From NCBI GenBank assembly GCA_016271365.2, contig CM057456.1, forward strand, positions 886,844,001 to 886,908,000: a DNA stretch of 64,000 bases, written 5' to 3'. The translations under genes and the position numbers were made by a program. Source of the DNA: Neoceratodus forsteri. Taxonomy: Eukaryota; Chordata; Ceratodontiformes; Ceratodontidae. Below, one piece after another: positions 11,230 to 22,463 of this stretch; position 1 is the stretch's first letter, and each line of letters begins with the position of its first letter. Under the pieces are notes generated by a model. It had not been told where the DNA came from, did no database searches, and saw nothing but the letters and a program-made list of their open reading frames with translations.

Positions 11230-13040
11230 TTTTTTTTTAATTTAATTTTATTCAACAGTTTCCATTTACAGAGCAGGGAACAATTATGTACATCTGATCC
11301 ATACACAAAACAATCAATTAACATAGTGAGCATGTCCAAGGCATTATCCAAATGTCCCCTACTCCCCCCACTACTCCACCCCCTCCCCAGCAGGCAGATC
11401 GATTTTACAGTGTACCCGTTACTGAAACACCATTCAAGTTAGTCTTGCGCCCAGGATAAGCTAGCACCTGTCTGGAGCAAATACAGCTCATGTAGCCCTT
11501 CCAAAATCTTACGGTACCTAGGCAAGCACTCTCTTCTAATTGCACTGAATTTTACCACGTTCAAATTAAAGAGTAATTCTTGTAACCAGTCTGTGTATGT
11601 AATCGCAGTGCCATCCACCCAATGTTTTAGTACTACTTTTTTAAGGGACAATGAGAAAATGGCCATGTGGTATCTCCTTATTTTTATCATATTCCTGGGA
11701 TAGTCACCTAATAGACAGATCTCGGGCTTAAAAAGAGACTCGAGTCCCAGTATAGGGTCTGCACGTTCCTTAATCTCATCCCACAAAGACTTCACTCTAG
11801 GACATTCCCAGAAAATGTGGTATAACGTCCCTTCTTGCTGGTGACAAGCATTGCAGTTAGAGTCAGGTATACGAGCAATCCTGTTTTATTTTGAGGGGGT
11901 CCAAAAAATATTGTTTCAAAATTGGAATTGCATCACTCTCAATCTATCCTGGGTTATGTACCTATAAGCGTTTTGCCAGATTATGTCCCAAACCATCTCT
12001 GTCCCCCCACAGGGCGGTATTCCAATAACAGCAGGTTCCATCCAGATGCCGAAACACGTGACTGAATAGGGTGTTATAAAACCTGAACACCACATGAGGT
12101 TCCCATACCCTCCGGGCTAGACTCTCAAATAAGCCCTCACAAGACTGGGAGCCCTCGAACCTCCTTTGAGATTGCACCATTAAGTGTCTAAGATGAAAGA
12201 GCTTGAATGAACATCCAGGAGGTATCTGGTATCTATTTATTAATTCTAGGACTGTTATACACTTTTCATCATGAAAAATATCTATTACCCTTAAGCCCTT
12301 TATCTCAGGAATCCAAAAAATTAGTTTCCCACCAATTTTTAAGTTCAGATTCCTACACACAGGTTGATGGTAGTCTTTAGAGGGAATATGTTTTAAAAAT
12401 GTACATAACTGTGCGTGAATTCTCAGAAAGGTTTTTATAGAGGTAGAGAATAAACCGGCGGGGAGGGACTTAGGTGAAGTGTAAAGCAAGGCTAGGGGGT
12501 CAACCCCCGCTGCATTTATCAGCTCCAATTCTAGGTTAAGCCAAGAATGGATGTATGGCAGGGAACGCTGTTCTGTAGGTGTTACCAGCCATTTTAGATA
12601 CTTACTGGCATTGCATGCCCAGTAGTAGAGACCTATATGTGGCAGGCGCAGTCCGGCTTTTTCTCTAGACGCAGCCGTACGATAGTAAACTCTGTGCGGG
12701 GTTTTCCCTTGCCAGATAAAAGCTGATATAAGAATGTGAACACCCTTAAACCACTTTAATGGTAACCAGGTATTCAACATGGTTAAAGGATAAAGTATCC
12801 TGGGTAACACATTCATTTTCACCAAACTTACCCTTCCCCATAAAGATATCGGGAGTTTGGCTCATCTTGTGAGGTCTTGGTGAATAACAGTTTTGATCGA
12901 GTCTAGATTCAGCTGGACCATCTTAGAATCACTCCGGGCAAGAAATACCCCTAAATATTTGAGCCTATGCGGGCTCCATTGTAAACCTAACACCATGATT
13001 TCAGACTTGAATAGTTTAGCGTTCAAGGGGAACACCAGGG
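11230..13040 (-). mobile_element. 5'-truncated Tx1-like L1 retrotransposon, minus strand
   Basis: It is bounded by a perfect 18-bp target duplication. The left end is a T-run (the poly(A) tail of a minus-strand insert), followed by 3' UTR. The insert then encodes the C-terminal third of ORF2 (separate entry). It is 1.81 kb long and stops inside ORF2, a usual 5' truncation. Insertion was into a unique-looking flank that is otherwise continuous from 11229 to 13059. It lies 64 bp from the Gypsy element and does not overlap it. The perfect duplication suggests it is one of the younger insertions here. Confidence 0.94.
11439..12825 (-). pseudogene. L1 ORF2p C-terminal third (pseudogene)
   Basis: A 287-codon frame (11962-12825) begins with KMNVLPRILYPL, then an ISAFIWQGKTPHRV-like block and GLRLPHIGLYYWACNASKYL. 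These match the region after the RT palm/thumb in Tx1/L1 ORF2. A second frame (11439-11795) holds the end of ORF2. Between them (about 11810-11870) is the cysteine/histidine segment, with HQQEG... YHIFWECPRVKSLW-like residues spread across frames. Two frames and stops make it inactive. No RT catalytic YADD or endonuclease is included because the element is 5' truncated. Confidence 0.9.
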
Positions 13041-13058
13041 TCCTTCAGATATAAATCT
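13041..13058. repeat. Right target-site duplication of the L1
   Basis: Identical to 11212-11229 and immediately after the truncated 5' end of the L1. Confidence 0.93.
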
Positions 13059-13690
13059 GTGGGAAAAACAAAAATAATTCCTCAGAAGAGGTGATATAGT
13101 TCTTGAGTGAAAAAACTGAACAATGTGTCTGTTTAAACATTGTTACATTGGACCCATGGTATTGATAAAAATAAATTAAAACATTCATAAAAATACTCAA
13201 ATTATGGTGGAATTAGAAAATTGAACTACCAAATAAAACTGGAAGATGCCTGGAATCTTTTACTGTGAAAAAAGGTAGGGTAAAACTTTTTGCCCAGTTT
13301 TGTTGCACTGCTGCTTTAAAAAGATAGTTGTTTGACATTCAAGTTTGAAAATAAAACATGTTAAAGTATAACACATTGTATGGTTGGTTTTATTGGGCTA
13401 TGCCATAACTTTGCAAAATGCAAATTTCAGTGTCTTGACTCTTATTTTATGCCTATGGGGGGTATGGATAGTAATACCGCAGAGGCTGTTACCAAGTTTG
13501 GTACATTGAATATTTATTCAGTGGCCTGTGAAACATCCTGCCAATATTTGGTAAGGACAGGGCAACCTCAGAATACATGTTTTGGTCTGCATGGAAGGTT
13601 CCACATCATAACCAACACAGTCCTTGCTTATGACCCAGAAATTTTTCCTGTATTGCTAGGGTCCTAAAGAATCTTACTCTGCATTTCCTC
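13059..13690. other. Unassigned A/T-rich sequence
   Basis: About 630 bp without a feature I can support. The first 300 bp continue the sequence left of the L1 insertion. The part at 13380-13680 may be a decayed L1 ORF2 fragment on the minus strand, but I see no motif that settles it. Confidence 0.4.
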
Positions 13691-15300
13691 TTTTTTTTTA
13701 AACTTAATGTTTAGTAATCTTTTTTTGCATGTTTTTTCTGACATAAACATAGTGAGAGAGGAAAATGTAGATGCAAACAGTGTGTCAAGCACAATGTTCA
13801 ACAGAAACAATTTGCCAATGTACACTTGTGGAGGGTTCAGAGAACAACCATTAACCAGTTATACTATATGTCAAAAAGTTGTGCTAAAGGTCTGTTTCTA
13901 ATAAAACATATACCTCACATATGCCCTGTAGTCCACATATTGTCTGTGTTACCAATGCTGATCCAGTCCATGATCCTGTTATTGTCCTGCAATGAAAATC
14001 ATTACTATTTTCTATTGTATTATAGTCTCAGTGTTATTGCTTTAGATTGCGCTCTGTCTGTTAACTTTCTGAAACCCCATTCAGGAACAAATTCTGGGTC
14101 CGCATCTAACTAGAATATGACCCATTCCCTCCAGAATTCTTCCCCTTTTTGTACATGCACCCTTAACTTGTATGCAATTTGTTCCATGCTATAGATAGAT
14201 TTGATTATGTTTTGCGAATGTGTCAAAGTAGGTTGGGTCTTAGTTAACCAAAGACTCATCAGTACTTTTTGAGCTGCAGAAATTAAGGTCATTAAGATCT
14301 TCCAACTTACTCTGCTCTTCCAAGAGAATTCCATGAGGTATGTGGATGAGGTTATCTTGTATGCTGGGAGTCTGAGTAAGAAATAAATGGGGCAGAAGGT
14401 ACCTAAAATAGTTGATCATAGGAGGGAGTACTTCTGCCTCAGGTTCTCAGAAGGAAGTGCCCCGTGTTTATCTAATAACTGATGGACATAAAGGAGATCA
14501 ACGTGCCTCCAATTAAAAAGTGAGGTATCCAGTTGCTCAGTGGACAATCCACTATGTGTGGGACAGCCGATAATCACACTCCCAGGTTATGCCATGTAGG
14601 GATCTTTTATATTTTCTGCCATATCCTAAGTGTGGTAGTTGCATAATCAAGAAATTTAGCAAAACGGCAGTAGCTGGGAGTGGAGGGGCATATATTCTTC
14701 CATAAGATAAAAATCATTTAGGATAAATTCAATAGCCTTCCAACAAGGAATGCGGGTCATGGTACTCCAGATATAAACAGTACAAAGGTGTGTTGACATA
14801 GAATAATAATATAAATTTGGTAAGCAAACCCCTCCAATGGATCAAGTTCTGATTTTCCAGGATAAGAGATTAAGGTGACACACACTGTCCAAGGCTGTAG
14901 AGAGCAATCTTCCATGAGTTTCCTGCTGTGATGTGAGTGGTTTACCAAAGGTGGGTAGAGGCCAGAAGGACTGAAAGTATCTGAAGCAGTAGGAAGTAGC
15001 TCTTCTCTGGGTAACGAAATGCTGTGAAACACTCCATATTCCAGTTCAGTTTCTAACTTACAGGGGATTATATCTTGTCTCTGAGCCAACAGTTGTACAG
15101 AGGAAAAAGGTTAATACACTGACATGCTGCTACCTTAGTACAACTGATGACTAACAATGGGCTACTCCAGTGTGGTGAGGAGGTATCTGTGACATAGGAG
15201 ACAACCAAATTTGTCTGTTTGAGTCTGTATGTGAGAAAAGATTGCAGGATCAACCACAGAACATTCCTGCTGGCAGGTTACTTTAGGACTACAGCATCCC
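13691..15300 (-). mobile_element. Tx1-like L1 3' fragment, minus strand
   Basis: A T-run at about 13691-13700 marks the tail. A 3' UTR of about 420 bp follows. The ORF2 end at 14110-14334 has LISAAQKVLMSLWLTKTQP and a terminal EEFWREW block, which match the end of Tx1-type L1 ORF2. Broken frames up to about 15300 carry the segment before it (LPNLYYYYS... IPCWKAIEFIL and ...HLGYGRKYK). Its right boundary is set only by the start of the plus-strand LINE near 15320. Stops every few dozen codons show it is old. No target duplication could be found. Confidence 0.8.
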
Positions 15301-15319
15301 GCCACATCTTCTAATGGGG

Positions 15320-17731
15320 GTTATTGTTCTCCTTTCTTACAGGCTGCAGCTGCTGGGATGCTCCCACACCAATTCAGTCTTATAAAAAGCCAGAAACGAC
15401 CGCACCAGGGCAATATGTGCAGCAAAAAGTCAGCACTTTAAGAAAGCACTCTCTTGAACCTGGGGAGATGGAAGAAAATTCTGGTCAAACCTCAAAGAAA
15501 TCACTGGGAAAGATCTTAAAACTGCCCTACCTTGTTAAACTTAGATGGTGTTCCTGCTCAGGATCCCAGCTCCATCGCAAACGCTTTTATCAAGGTGTTC
15601 TCAGACCTCAGTAGTGTCCTCCCCCTTGACTTCTTCAACTACTACAATTCAATCCTTAATGAATGGGCAGGGACACAGTCACCCTCTCATCCTCCCTTCC
15701 ACTTTAGAGCCATGTCAGCATGAGAAGCCAAGAAATATCTACTCAAATTCCTAGGGAAATCAAGGTCTTGTGGTGACTCCTTGGACCTTACACGTGTTGC
15801 ACAGGCCTTGGATGACATACTTACTCCTCTAACACACATTATCAATACCCCCCTGAGGGTCTCACAATTCCTGGATAGATGGAAAGCTGCCTTAGTGAAA
15901 CTTGTTTTTAAGAGCAGAGATTGAACCTTGACTGGAAACTATAGACCGATCTCAATTCTCCCGCCACTTTCTAAAGCACTTGAAAGAATAGTGGCAGATC
16001 AGTTAGGTGAGCACCTTGAAAAATACCAACTCCTTTGTCTGAATCAACATGGGTTCAGCAAGGGTCATAGTACCACAACAGCACTCCTCGAGTTGACGGG
16101 ATATATTCACAACGCTCTGGACCAAGGTACTCTAGTAGGAGCTGCTTTCATCAACTTAACAAAAGCATTCAATACAGTAAATCACCACCTCCTAATTGAC
16201 CAGCTAGCATCCTTATGCTTCTCAGTTGATACAGTAGCATGGTTCCAAAGTTACCTGCATGCCTGCTCACAGCATGTCAAGATTGATAATGTTCTCTCAG
16301 ACAGCAGATCTGTCCGCTCTGGAGTTCCTCAAGGATCTATACTCGGACCACTGTTATTTCAGCATTTTCCTAAACCAGCTACCTTACACCTGCCAGGGAA
16401 AAATTCTGTTCCACATAGACCATGCAGTCCTATTCACCAATCATCTTAATCCTAAAGAATTGGAACACAATTTAAAAAGGGATTTCAAGGAGGTAGAGAA
16501 ATGGTTCAGCGAACATAAGCTCGTCAAGAACTATAAGAAAACTAAAACAATGGTGTTCTACAGCTCCAAAAGCAAATACAAATCCTTTCCACTCTCCATC
16601 CCAAACTCAGTGGGTTCACCTCTAGAACTAGTCCAGCACTTTAAATACTTGGGAGTTACTGTTGACAGCTCCTTGTCCTACTCTGAACACATCGACTCTA
16701 TAACCAAGGCAGTCAACACATGCATTAGACTTCTATATAGGCATAAGTCTTGTCTAACCACAGAAGCTTTTAGTTTGGCCATTCAGAGCTCTGTGGCTTC
16801 GCTTGTAGACTATGACCTAGTGATCTATGGCTCTGCTACTGACACAACCCTCCACTGACTCAAAGTGGCCTTAAATAGAGCATGTCGGCTTGTAACTGGT
16901 GCTGCTAGGCTCACACACACTTGTGACCTCTATGCCCAGACTAACTGGTTACAGTTCACAGGTAGACTCAGGTACCAATCCTGTATTATGGCTAAAAAGG
17001 CATGCCAAGGCCTTGTGCCCCCAGGGTACAGAAGTTACTCATCCCTTATGAGTCTAATCGCTTGACCAGAATCTCTGAACATCTGATTTTCAGCATCCCC
17101 CATGCCCATACCATGCTTGGGAAGAGGTCTTTTGCACACTGAGCTCCTAAATGGCTTAACACTCTTCCTTCTGATATTTTCATTGGGGATAAAATAGGCC
17201 CCTTTAAAAGAAAGCTTAGAAATTACCTTGCTGAGAAATCCAACTGTGATTGCTTTCTTTAACCTCTTCTCTCATTGTATTTATTGAGACCATGTATAAC
17301 CTCTACAGATGGTCTTGTACCCCAGACTCCTGGCCCTCTTCTCCCCCCATTTCCCTTTAACCAGCCCCCTCATTCCCCTCTATGGTTGGTCACTCTCATA
17401 TGCTTGTTGCAAATTTGCCATGACTTTACCTTTCCTCTCCCTCTCTCCTTGCTATCCTTTGATGATGCCTACTGGGCAGAAATACCCTCCCCTGACTATT
17501 ACTTTCCTTAGTTATCCCATTCTTGTTGCTTTAAGTCAATATTCACTGATCAGTACTGTTACTTATGTATTTTGCTCTTCTGTAATGTAAATACTGTAGT
17601 TGTATATTGTTGTCTACTGAATTTCTGTAACACACTTGTCTTGTTTTTACTCTGACATGGAACCTATGTAATGTGCTCATTTTCATAGGTGTTAATCTGA
17701 GATTACAATAAATAAATAAATAAATAAGATT
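15320..17731 (+). mobile_element. CR1/L2-type LINE, 5' truncated, plus strand
   Basis: It encodes an RT and C-terminal region (separate entry), a 3' UTR of about 450 bp (pyrimidine-rich near 17300-17520), and ends in a short AATA repeat, AATAAATAAATAAATAA, at about 17708-17728. No poly(A) tail is present. A short microsatellite-like tail is typical of the CR1/L2 group. The endonuclease and ORF1 are missing. The LINE at 43080-47893 has the same type of tail. Confidence 0.86.
15520..17250 (+). pseudogene. CR1/L2-type reverse transcriptase (pseudogene)
   Basis: The N-terminal part LDGVPAQDPSSIANAFIKVF is at about 15540-15600. The finger/palm NYRPISILPPLSKALERIV, NQHGFSKGHSTTTALLEL, AAFINLTKAFNTVNHHLL and SGVPQGSILGPLLF are at 15928-16370. 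After a frameshift the segment that should carry YADD reads HIDH (about 16412-16425), so both catalytic aspartates are altered. HFKYLGVTVDSSLSYSEHID and VALNRACRLVTG follow to 17065, then a short C-terminal part. RT would copy element RNA at the nicked target. Loss of the catalytic motif plus frameshifts makes it dead. Confidence 0.9.
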
Positions 17732-18149
17732 CCTTACACCAAAGTGATCTTTGCAAAGACTCAAATCCACACACTGGAAAAACAGTAAAATGAGTCACTC
17801 CCCAGCCTCCTGGTGCCCTATAACCATCAGTAAGGTAGTTGGACACCTCATTGCCCTCTATCCTCATTTGTTACTCCAGCAGTATCTCTAATACAAATGG
17901 GAAAGGGCATCCACAGTATACTATAGCAATAGAAGCTACTCATATACAGAAATTCCTGACTCTGTTTTACATGGGCTCAGAATTTTCTCCAAGCACTGTT
18001 TGTGCCTAAGCAACTTCTCATATACTATACATACGTCCGGCTTGGTCTCCCATCCCCCCCCCCAAAAAAAAATGTAGACCTGCTAATCAAGTCCAAGAGT
18101 CTCAGCCCTAGGAATAAACAAGTATAGGTAGTCACCTTACAGAAGCAAG
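17732..18149. other. Unassigned sequence
   Basis: About 420 bp of mixed sequence with a C/A-rich run at 18052-18070. I see no coding or repeat signature. Confidence 0.4.
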
Positions 18150-19600
18150 GACAAATGTTGTTACCCATTTAATCACGAGGGGAGCAGGCTGGTTCCTTGG
18201 GGTATGGCTACAAAAGGAGTTCAGCAGGGAGGGGACGCTGTTGAGCTGAGACTGAGACATACACGTTCATTTGGAGCTCTGCTTATAAGAGACTGAAAAC
18301 CCATTTTATAACCTTAGATACAACAGTATTTCAAAGACAAATTGGTCTACTGGTGAATGGAGTTTTCGGAGGGCAATATGGATACATTTATTTCCCCCAA
18401 AATAACTGGGAGAGGGGCCCCAGTGAGAGGGCCTGCAGGTCCTAATGTTGTTGTTGGGGTAGGGAGTTCTCCTGGGATACAGACACGCTCTGAAGCGGGC
18501 GTGAAGCCGAAAGAGGCAGCCAAACCGACTTTGACTTCTATACAAAACCTCCTGGCTGAGTTTCAGGTCAAGGTTAGGGTGTCTTCAGCAAGAAGTGAGA
18601 ACTCGTTGATGGAGATTGCATCTAGGTGTGCTGCTATAGAGACAAGGGTTGAAGCTACAGAACAGGCTATTAAAAATAACAAGTCAGAGATGAAGGCTGT
18701 GGCATTGTGGACCTTAACATTAGAGAGAGCGGTGAACGCATCATTACACGAACAACTAGCCCAGTCATATAGACTGGACTGCTTGGAGAATAATATTTTG
18801 AAAAGGAACTTGCGATTAATTGGTTTCCCTGGAGCTGTCCCCAATATGGAACTTAAAGAGGGGGTGGAGAAGGCCTTACATTGTTTTTTTTCTTGGAACC
18901 TGCTTTGGTACTGGAGTCTGTTTTTGGCCCTACTTCTCACCCACCAAAAGAATCAAGAGAATGATCAACCTCTGAGCCACAGAGAGCAAGGTACATTATT
19001 TTAACTTTCAATTTTATGACTGAACAGAATAAATTGCTTCAGCTGGTCAGAGTGAGAAAGCAATGTGTTTATGCAGGTCATTGGATTCATCTGTAACCGG
19101 ATTTTTGTTTACTGACTCAAAGATGTCAAAAGAGATTTCTTCCATTTGTTTCTGAATTTAAAGAGGATGGGTTGCAGGCTGCTTTATTAGCACCTGCTTG
19201 TTATTGGAATTATCTCCTTGGAACGAAAACCTTTATTTTTTTATTTCTCTTCTTTTTATCTTCTTGATAGGCTCTGACTTTGAACTGGTGCATGGCAGGG
19301 GGGATGTTTTATTTCATTGGGAAAAGGCATAAGTATTCTTGTTATTAAATTACTTGAGTGGGATGTTTAAGCTTGAAGAACAATCAAATTGCATTAAGTA
19401 TTACTATTGAATGAGCTCTCTGATTATTTCTTTTTTTCTTTTTACCCCCCCAAACAAATATAAAAATTATTTTTTTTTATGCTTTAGTCAGTTGTTTTCT
19501 AAAGCAATTTTATATGTCTTAAAGTTTGCCTAATTGTGTATAACTGATTGTAATTCTATTTTTTTCTTAAGGAATGAAAAATAAAGTATAAAAAAAGGAG
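18150..19600 (+). mobile_element. HAL1-like L1 derivative (5' UTR, ORF1, 3' UTR, no ORF2), copy 2
   Basis: A G-rich leader (about 18175-18356) precedes an L1 ORF1 frame. The decayed ORF1 C-terminal domain follows (about 19040-19210; compare 535-690 in copy 1). An A/T-rich 3' UTR then ends near 19597 in AAGTATAAAAAAA. The 3' UTR is collinear with copy 1 (833-1222), including the shared final 30 bp or so. ORF2 is absent at the same place in both, so this is not random truncation. The left boundary is an estimate. Confidence 0.68.
18357..19004 (+). pseudogene. L1 ORF1p-like RNA-binding protein (truncated by frameshift)
   Basis: A 215-codon frame. Residues 1-55 are Gly/Pro/Ser-rich. Residues about 58-145 are a likely coiled coil with heptad-spaced leucines/alanines (IQNLLAEF..., IASRCAAIETRVEATEQAI, ASLHEQLAQSYRLDCLEN). 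Residues about 149-175 start the RRM domain (KRNLRLIGFPGAVP). Beyond about residue 182 the frame leaves the family, and the C-terminal domain continues in other frames to about 19210. Full L1 ORF1p is usually 300-370 residues. L1 ORF1p trimers coat element RNA in the cytoplasm. It is the same family as the broken ORF at 1-830. Confidence 0.82.
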
Positions 19601-19779
19601 TTCGGAAGGGCTTTGACAGTATGATGAATTGAATCAGTGTGGCTGTGCCTTTCCGCACTCTGAGCTCATTGCTGCTGCAATCTGCTTTTATGGGTTGTGT
19701 TCTCTGACTGATCACTGTCCTTGTGACCTTCAGGGCTGTGGTTATTCCTAGTTTCCTGATGTCATTAGTGTTCTCCAAT

Positions 19780-19983
19780 AAATGATGATATGTCCTGGCA
19801 CCTGCTGGGGCAGCACACTTAAATAAGCTAGGTAGAGGTTTTGGAATTTTGTATTTGTTCTTTGAGGGCTCTCATAAGTCCAACAGAAGTTGGCCGCTGC
19901 TCCAGGACCTTTTGGGGGTAGTCATGGTCCAAAGAAATCTTGCATCCCTTAGACAACAGGCCTCTGTTTCCAATCCTTGCTAA
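19780..19983 (-). mobile_element. L1 ORF1 C-terminal fragment, minus strand
   Basis: The minus strand reads GCKISLDHDYPQKVLEQRP, then ALKEQIQ. This matches the Tx1-type L1 ORF1p C-terminal domain, which has a DxSxxTLxxRxxxKP-like block. It is cut at 19984 by the T-rich tail of another L1. It does not belong to the HAL1-like copy beside it, which lies on the opposite strand. Confidence 0.62.
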
Positions 19984-21560
19984 TTTTTTTTTTAATCTTT
20001 TTATTGACAAACAGTGCAGAAAGAAAAACAACACCTGTGTAGCACAGAAATACTTGCAAAGTAGAGATAAGATAAAGACAGGATGTTACAGATTCCCAAA
20101 GCGCTATCACTAGTGTTTAATAATCTTAGATGCACAGAGTAACTAGATTGTGGAACATCAAATGGAGACATAATGAGTAGTGTATAAGATACCTCTGGGG
20201 TAAGAATGTAAAGCTACATAAGCAATGTATGTCCAGTATGACTCCACACCCCATTCCTCCATCGAGAGATTCTAGTTTGGCCAAACCCTTATCCATGTTA
20301 AAGGTCAGGAAACCATGGATTGGTCAGAACTTACTCCACAGGAAGCCACATGGTATTTTAGCAGTTAAGTTTGCCCTGAGCCTTATTGAGTTTTCTTTAG
20401 TCTCATACATTCTCAAAGTGTATTTGTCCATTGTACTATCATTGGAGGAGTTTCTTGTGTCCAAAACTGTGCCAGCACCTTCTTTCATAATGCTATCGCT
20501 AGCTTCCACAGGGTGTGGCTGAATGTCTTCCCCTCCTGAGCACCTTGGGCCATGCTCAGCAAGATTCTCAGAAATGTAGGCTGAATTGTTGTTTCTAGGG
20601 TCCTAGACAAAATGTTTATTATCTCTGCTCAGTATGCCTAGATGCTAGGACATTCCCATACCATGTATATGAATGTCCCCACCACTTTTTTTTCACTTGG
20701 AGATCTGGTTAGAATTGAAGGGGTCAATGCAGTGAGCCAGAGCTGGGGTGAAATAGGTTCTATGTAAGACACTAAAACCCATCTGGTAGAGCCTGTTCTT
20801 TACTGAGCAAGTCATTTGGTGCCCCAGTATGCTGCACCTGTCACCCTTTGTCTACTCCTTGTGTTTCAGGTCACTCTCCCACTGAAACATGGCCCTGGAC
20901 ATGGGGTCCTCCAGTGAGCCCTGTAGTAACTTGCAAAGTTGCTGCATCGGATTCACCTGGGGTCTGGCATCCTCTAGCATCTCTTCTGCTGGGGATCTAA
21001 GCTGTGCATTTGCTGCTAGTCCCTCTTTGGACTCTATTTTGGTATGAACCTGTAAGTAGGTAAAAAAGTCCATGGGGGAGGGTATGTCAAGAACCTAAGT
21101 CTCTAAAGGTCAATAATGTTCCCCCTTCATAGAGGTCTCCAGGTGTAGTGACTCCCCTTGGATATAGAAGTATTCAGTACCATCTGTGTTGGACCAGGAT
21201 GGTCATGTAAGGCCATACGGCTAGGTGCAGACTGACCTTGGGGGCAGAACAAACTTGTGATCTATCAGGCTATGTACTGTGAGCTGTGCTGTCAAAGAGC
21301 TGTTCATGAATGAGTTTTTACCCTTGCAGAGGTCACCCATACACTGGGCTGGCACCAACACCAATCTCAAAATGTCTTCTTTTGAGATGCCCTACTCCAG
21401 GGATACATATAGTATGGACATAGCAAACACAGTTTTAGGGTGTCTTTCAGAAAAGCCATCTGGGCTGCCATGTAGTAAAATCTCACATTACTAGCCCGCT
21501 CCATGGTGCCGAGCGATAGGGGTTCACTCAGCATGCTGGCAAACCGGGTTTGCTCCTGAG
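19984..21560 (-). mobile_element. Tx1-like L1 3' fragment, minus strand, inserted in older L1
   Basis: A T-run at 19985-19995 and TTTTTATTGACAAACAG resemble the 3' end of the L1 at 11230 (TTTTATTCAACAG). The 3' UTR and ORF2 end span about 20000-20830. At 20852-21073 the frame reads a segment with FFTYLQVHTKI and SRAMFQWESDL, which fits the ORF2 region before the cysteine motif. At 21430-21560 RASNVRFYYMAAQMAFL fits the LPD..YYxAAQ block further upstream. The order is correct for a minus-strand L1 but frames are badly broken. The right boundary is approximate. Confidence 0.7.
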
Positions 21561-22260
21561 CCCGGAATGACAGCAGAAGAGTCTGGCAGGGAGGGATTGG
21601 AGCATCCATGAGATGCTCACCTCCCTGGGCTGGTGGATTTGAGCTTATGTCACCCTTGAGTGGCTCCTGGCCACCTGTACTGGTGGTGCATATTGCATTG
21701 TGTGGGTGACCATGCACACAGCTGCATTGGGAGGGTGGGGACACATATCCCTGACAAAAATGATGGTCACTTGGCTGACCAGATGATGGTGGCCAGCCCC
21801 TTGTACACCGCAATGCCCGGAGGTGTCCGTGCTGTACCCCCCCCACCATGCCAGATAAGCACAGGAACAGCTGCTGGGCAAGTCTCACCTCCTAGTTACG
21901 ATCATGAAAGGAGGGCCGTCCAGATGAAAGGATACGTTGGGTTGACTGGGGCTAAAGCAAGAGTGGAGGCAGTGAGACAGCAAAGGGGTGGCGGTGGGGG
22001 TGTAGGCCACACAAAGGAATGGTTGGCCAGAATGGTTGGGGAATGCAAAAAATTTCTGGTACAGCACAAAATTAAGACAGCACAGTGGTGGTGGATTGAT
22101 CAACCCAGCAGTTCATGACAAAAATCACTTCATCAGTCTACCAGTCCAGAGAAAACTAGTGCTGTTGCCCCTGATGGTGTGAAGTACCTAAGCAGGAGGT
22201 GTATTGGAATAGTTTGAATTGTGCCATCTGGTGAGCTTTGGGGAGAGTGTAGCAGTGAGG
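21561..22260. other. Unassigned G/C-rich sequence
   Basis: About 700 bp. Frames of 152 and 173 codons overlap here on opposite strands without any recognised domain, so I do not call a gene. The plus frame ending at 22118 has a basic stretch and a Trp-rich end (AQWWWIDQPSSS). It may be part of an unrecognised transposon. Confidence 0.35.
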
Positions 22261-22463
22261 CAGTGGGATACATAGAGGCTAATGCCTGATGTTTGGTTGA
22301 TTACCATAGTGTAATCACTTCAAACAGTTGCCATGTCGACCCTTGTAAACCACGAGATTGATGCTCGAGAGGTTTATGGTTGTCATAGCAACCGCGAGAG
22401 GTGATTACCACCGTGGTAATAAAACAAACATCAGGCATCGTCTTTTATAGTGTATGGGACCTG
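22261..22463. mobile_element. Palindromic MITE-like element (203 bp)
   Basis: The two halves are inverted copies. ATGCCTGATGTTTG...ATTACC near 22281-22305 pairs with GGTAAT...CAAACATCAGGCAT near 22412-22438, with ends CAGTGGGATACATAG and TATAGTGTATGGGACCTG. It has no coding capacity. The outer motif CCCATACACTATAAAAGA recurs at 48958-49392. The superfamily is unknown because no clear target duplication is visible. Confidence 0.72.

Noticed and set aside
13380..13667. 95-codon plus-strand frame as a gene
   Set aside because: It has no domain and lies among L1 debris. The minus strand looks slightly more like decayed L1 ORF2.
21367..22118. Possible gene from 173- and 152-codon frames on opposite strands
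   Set aside because: The minus frame overlaps L1 ORF2 remnants and the plus frame has no recognisable domain. There is no support for a host gene.
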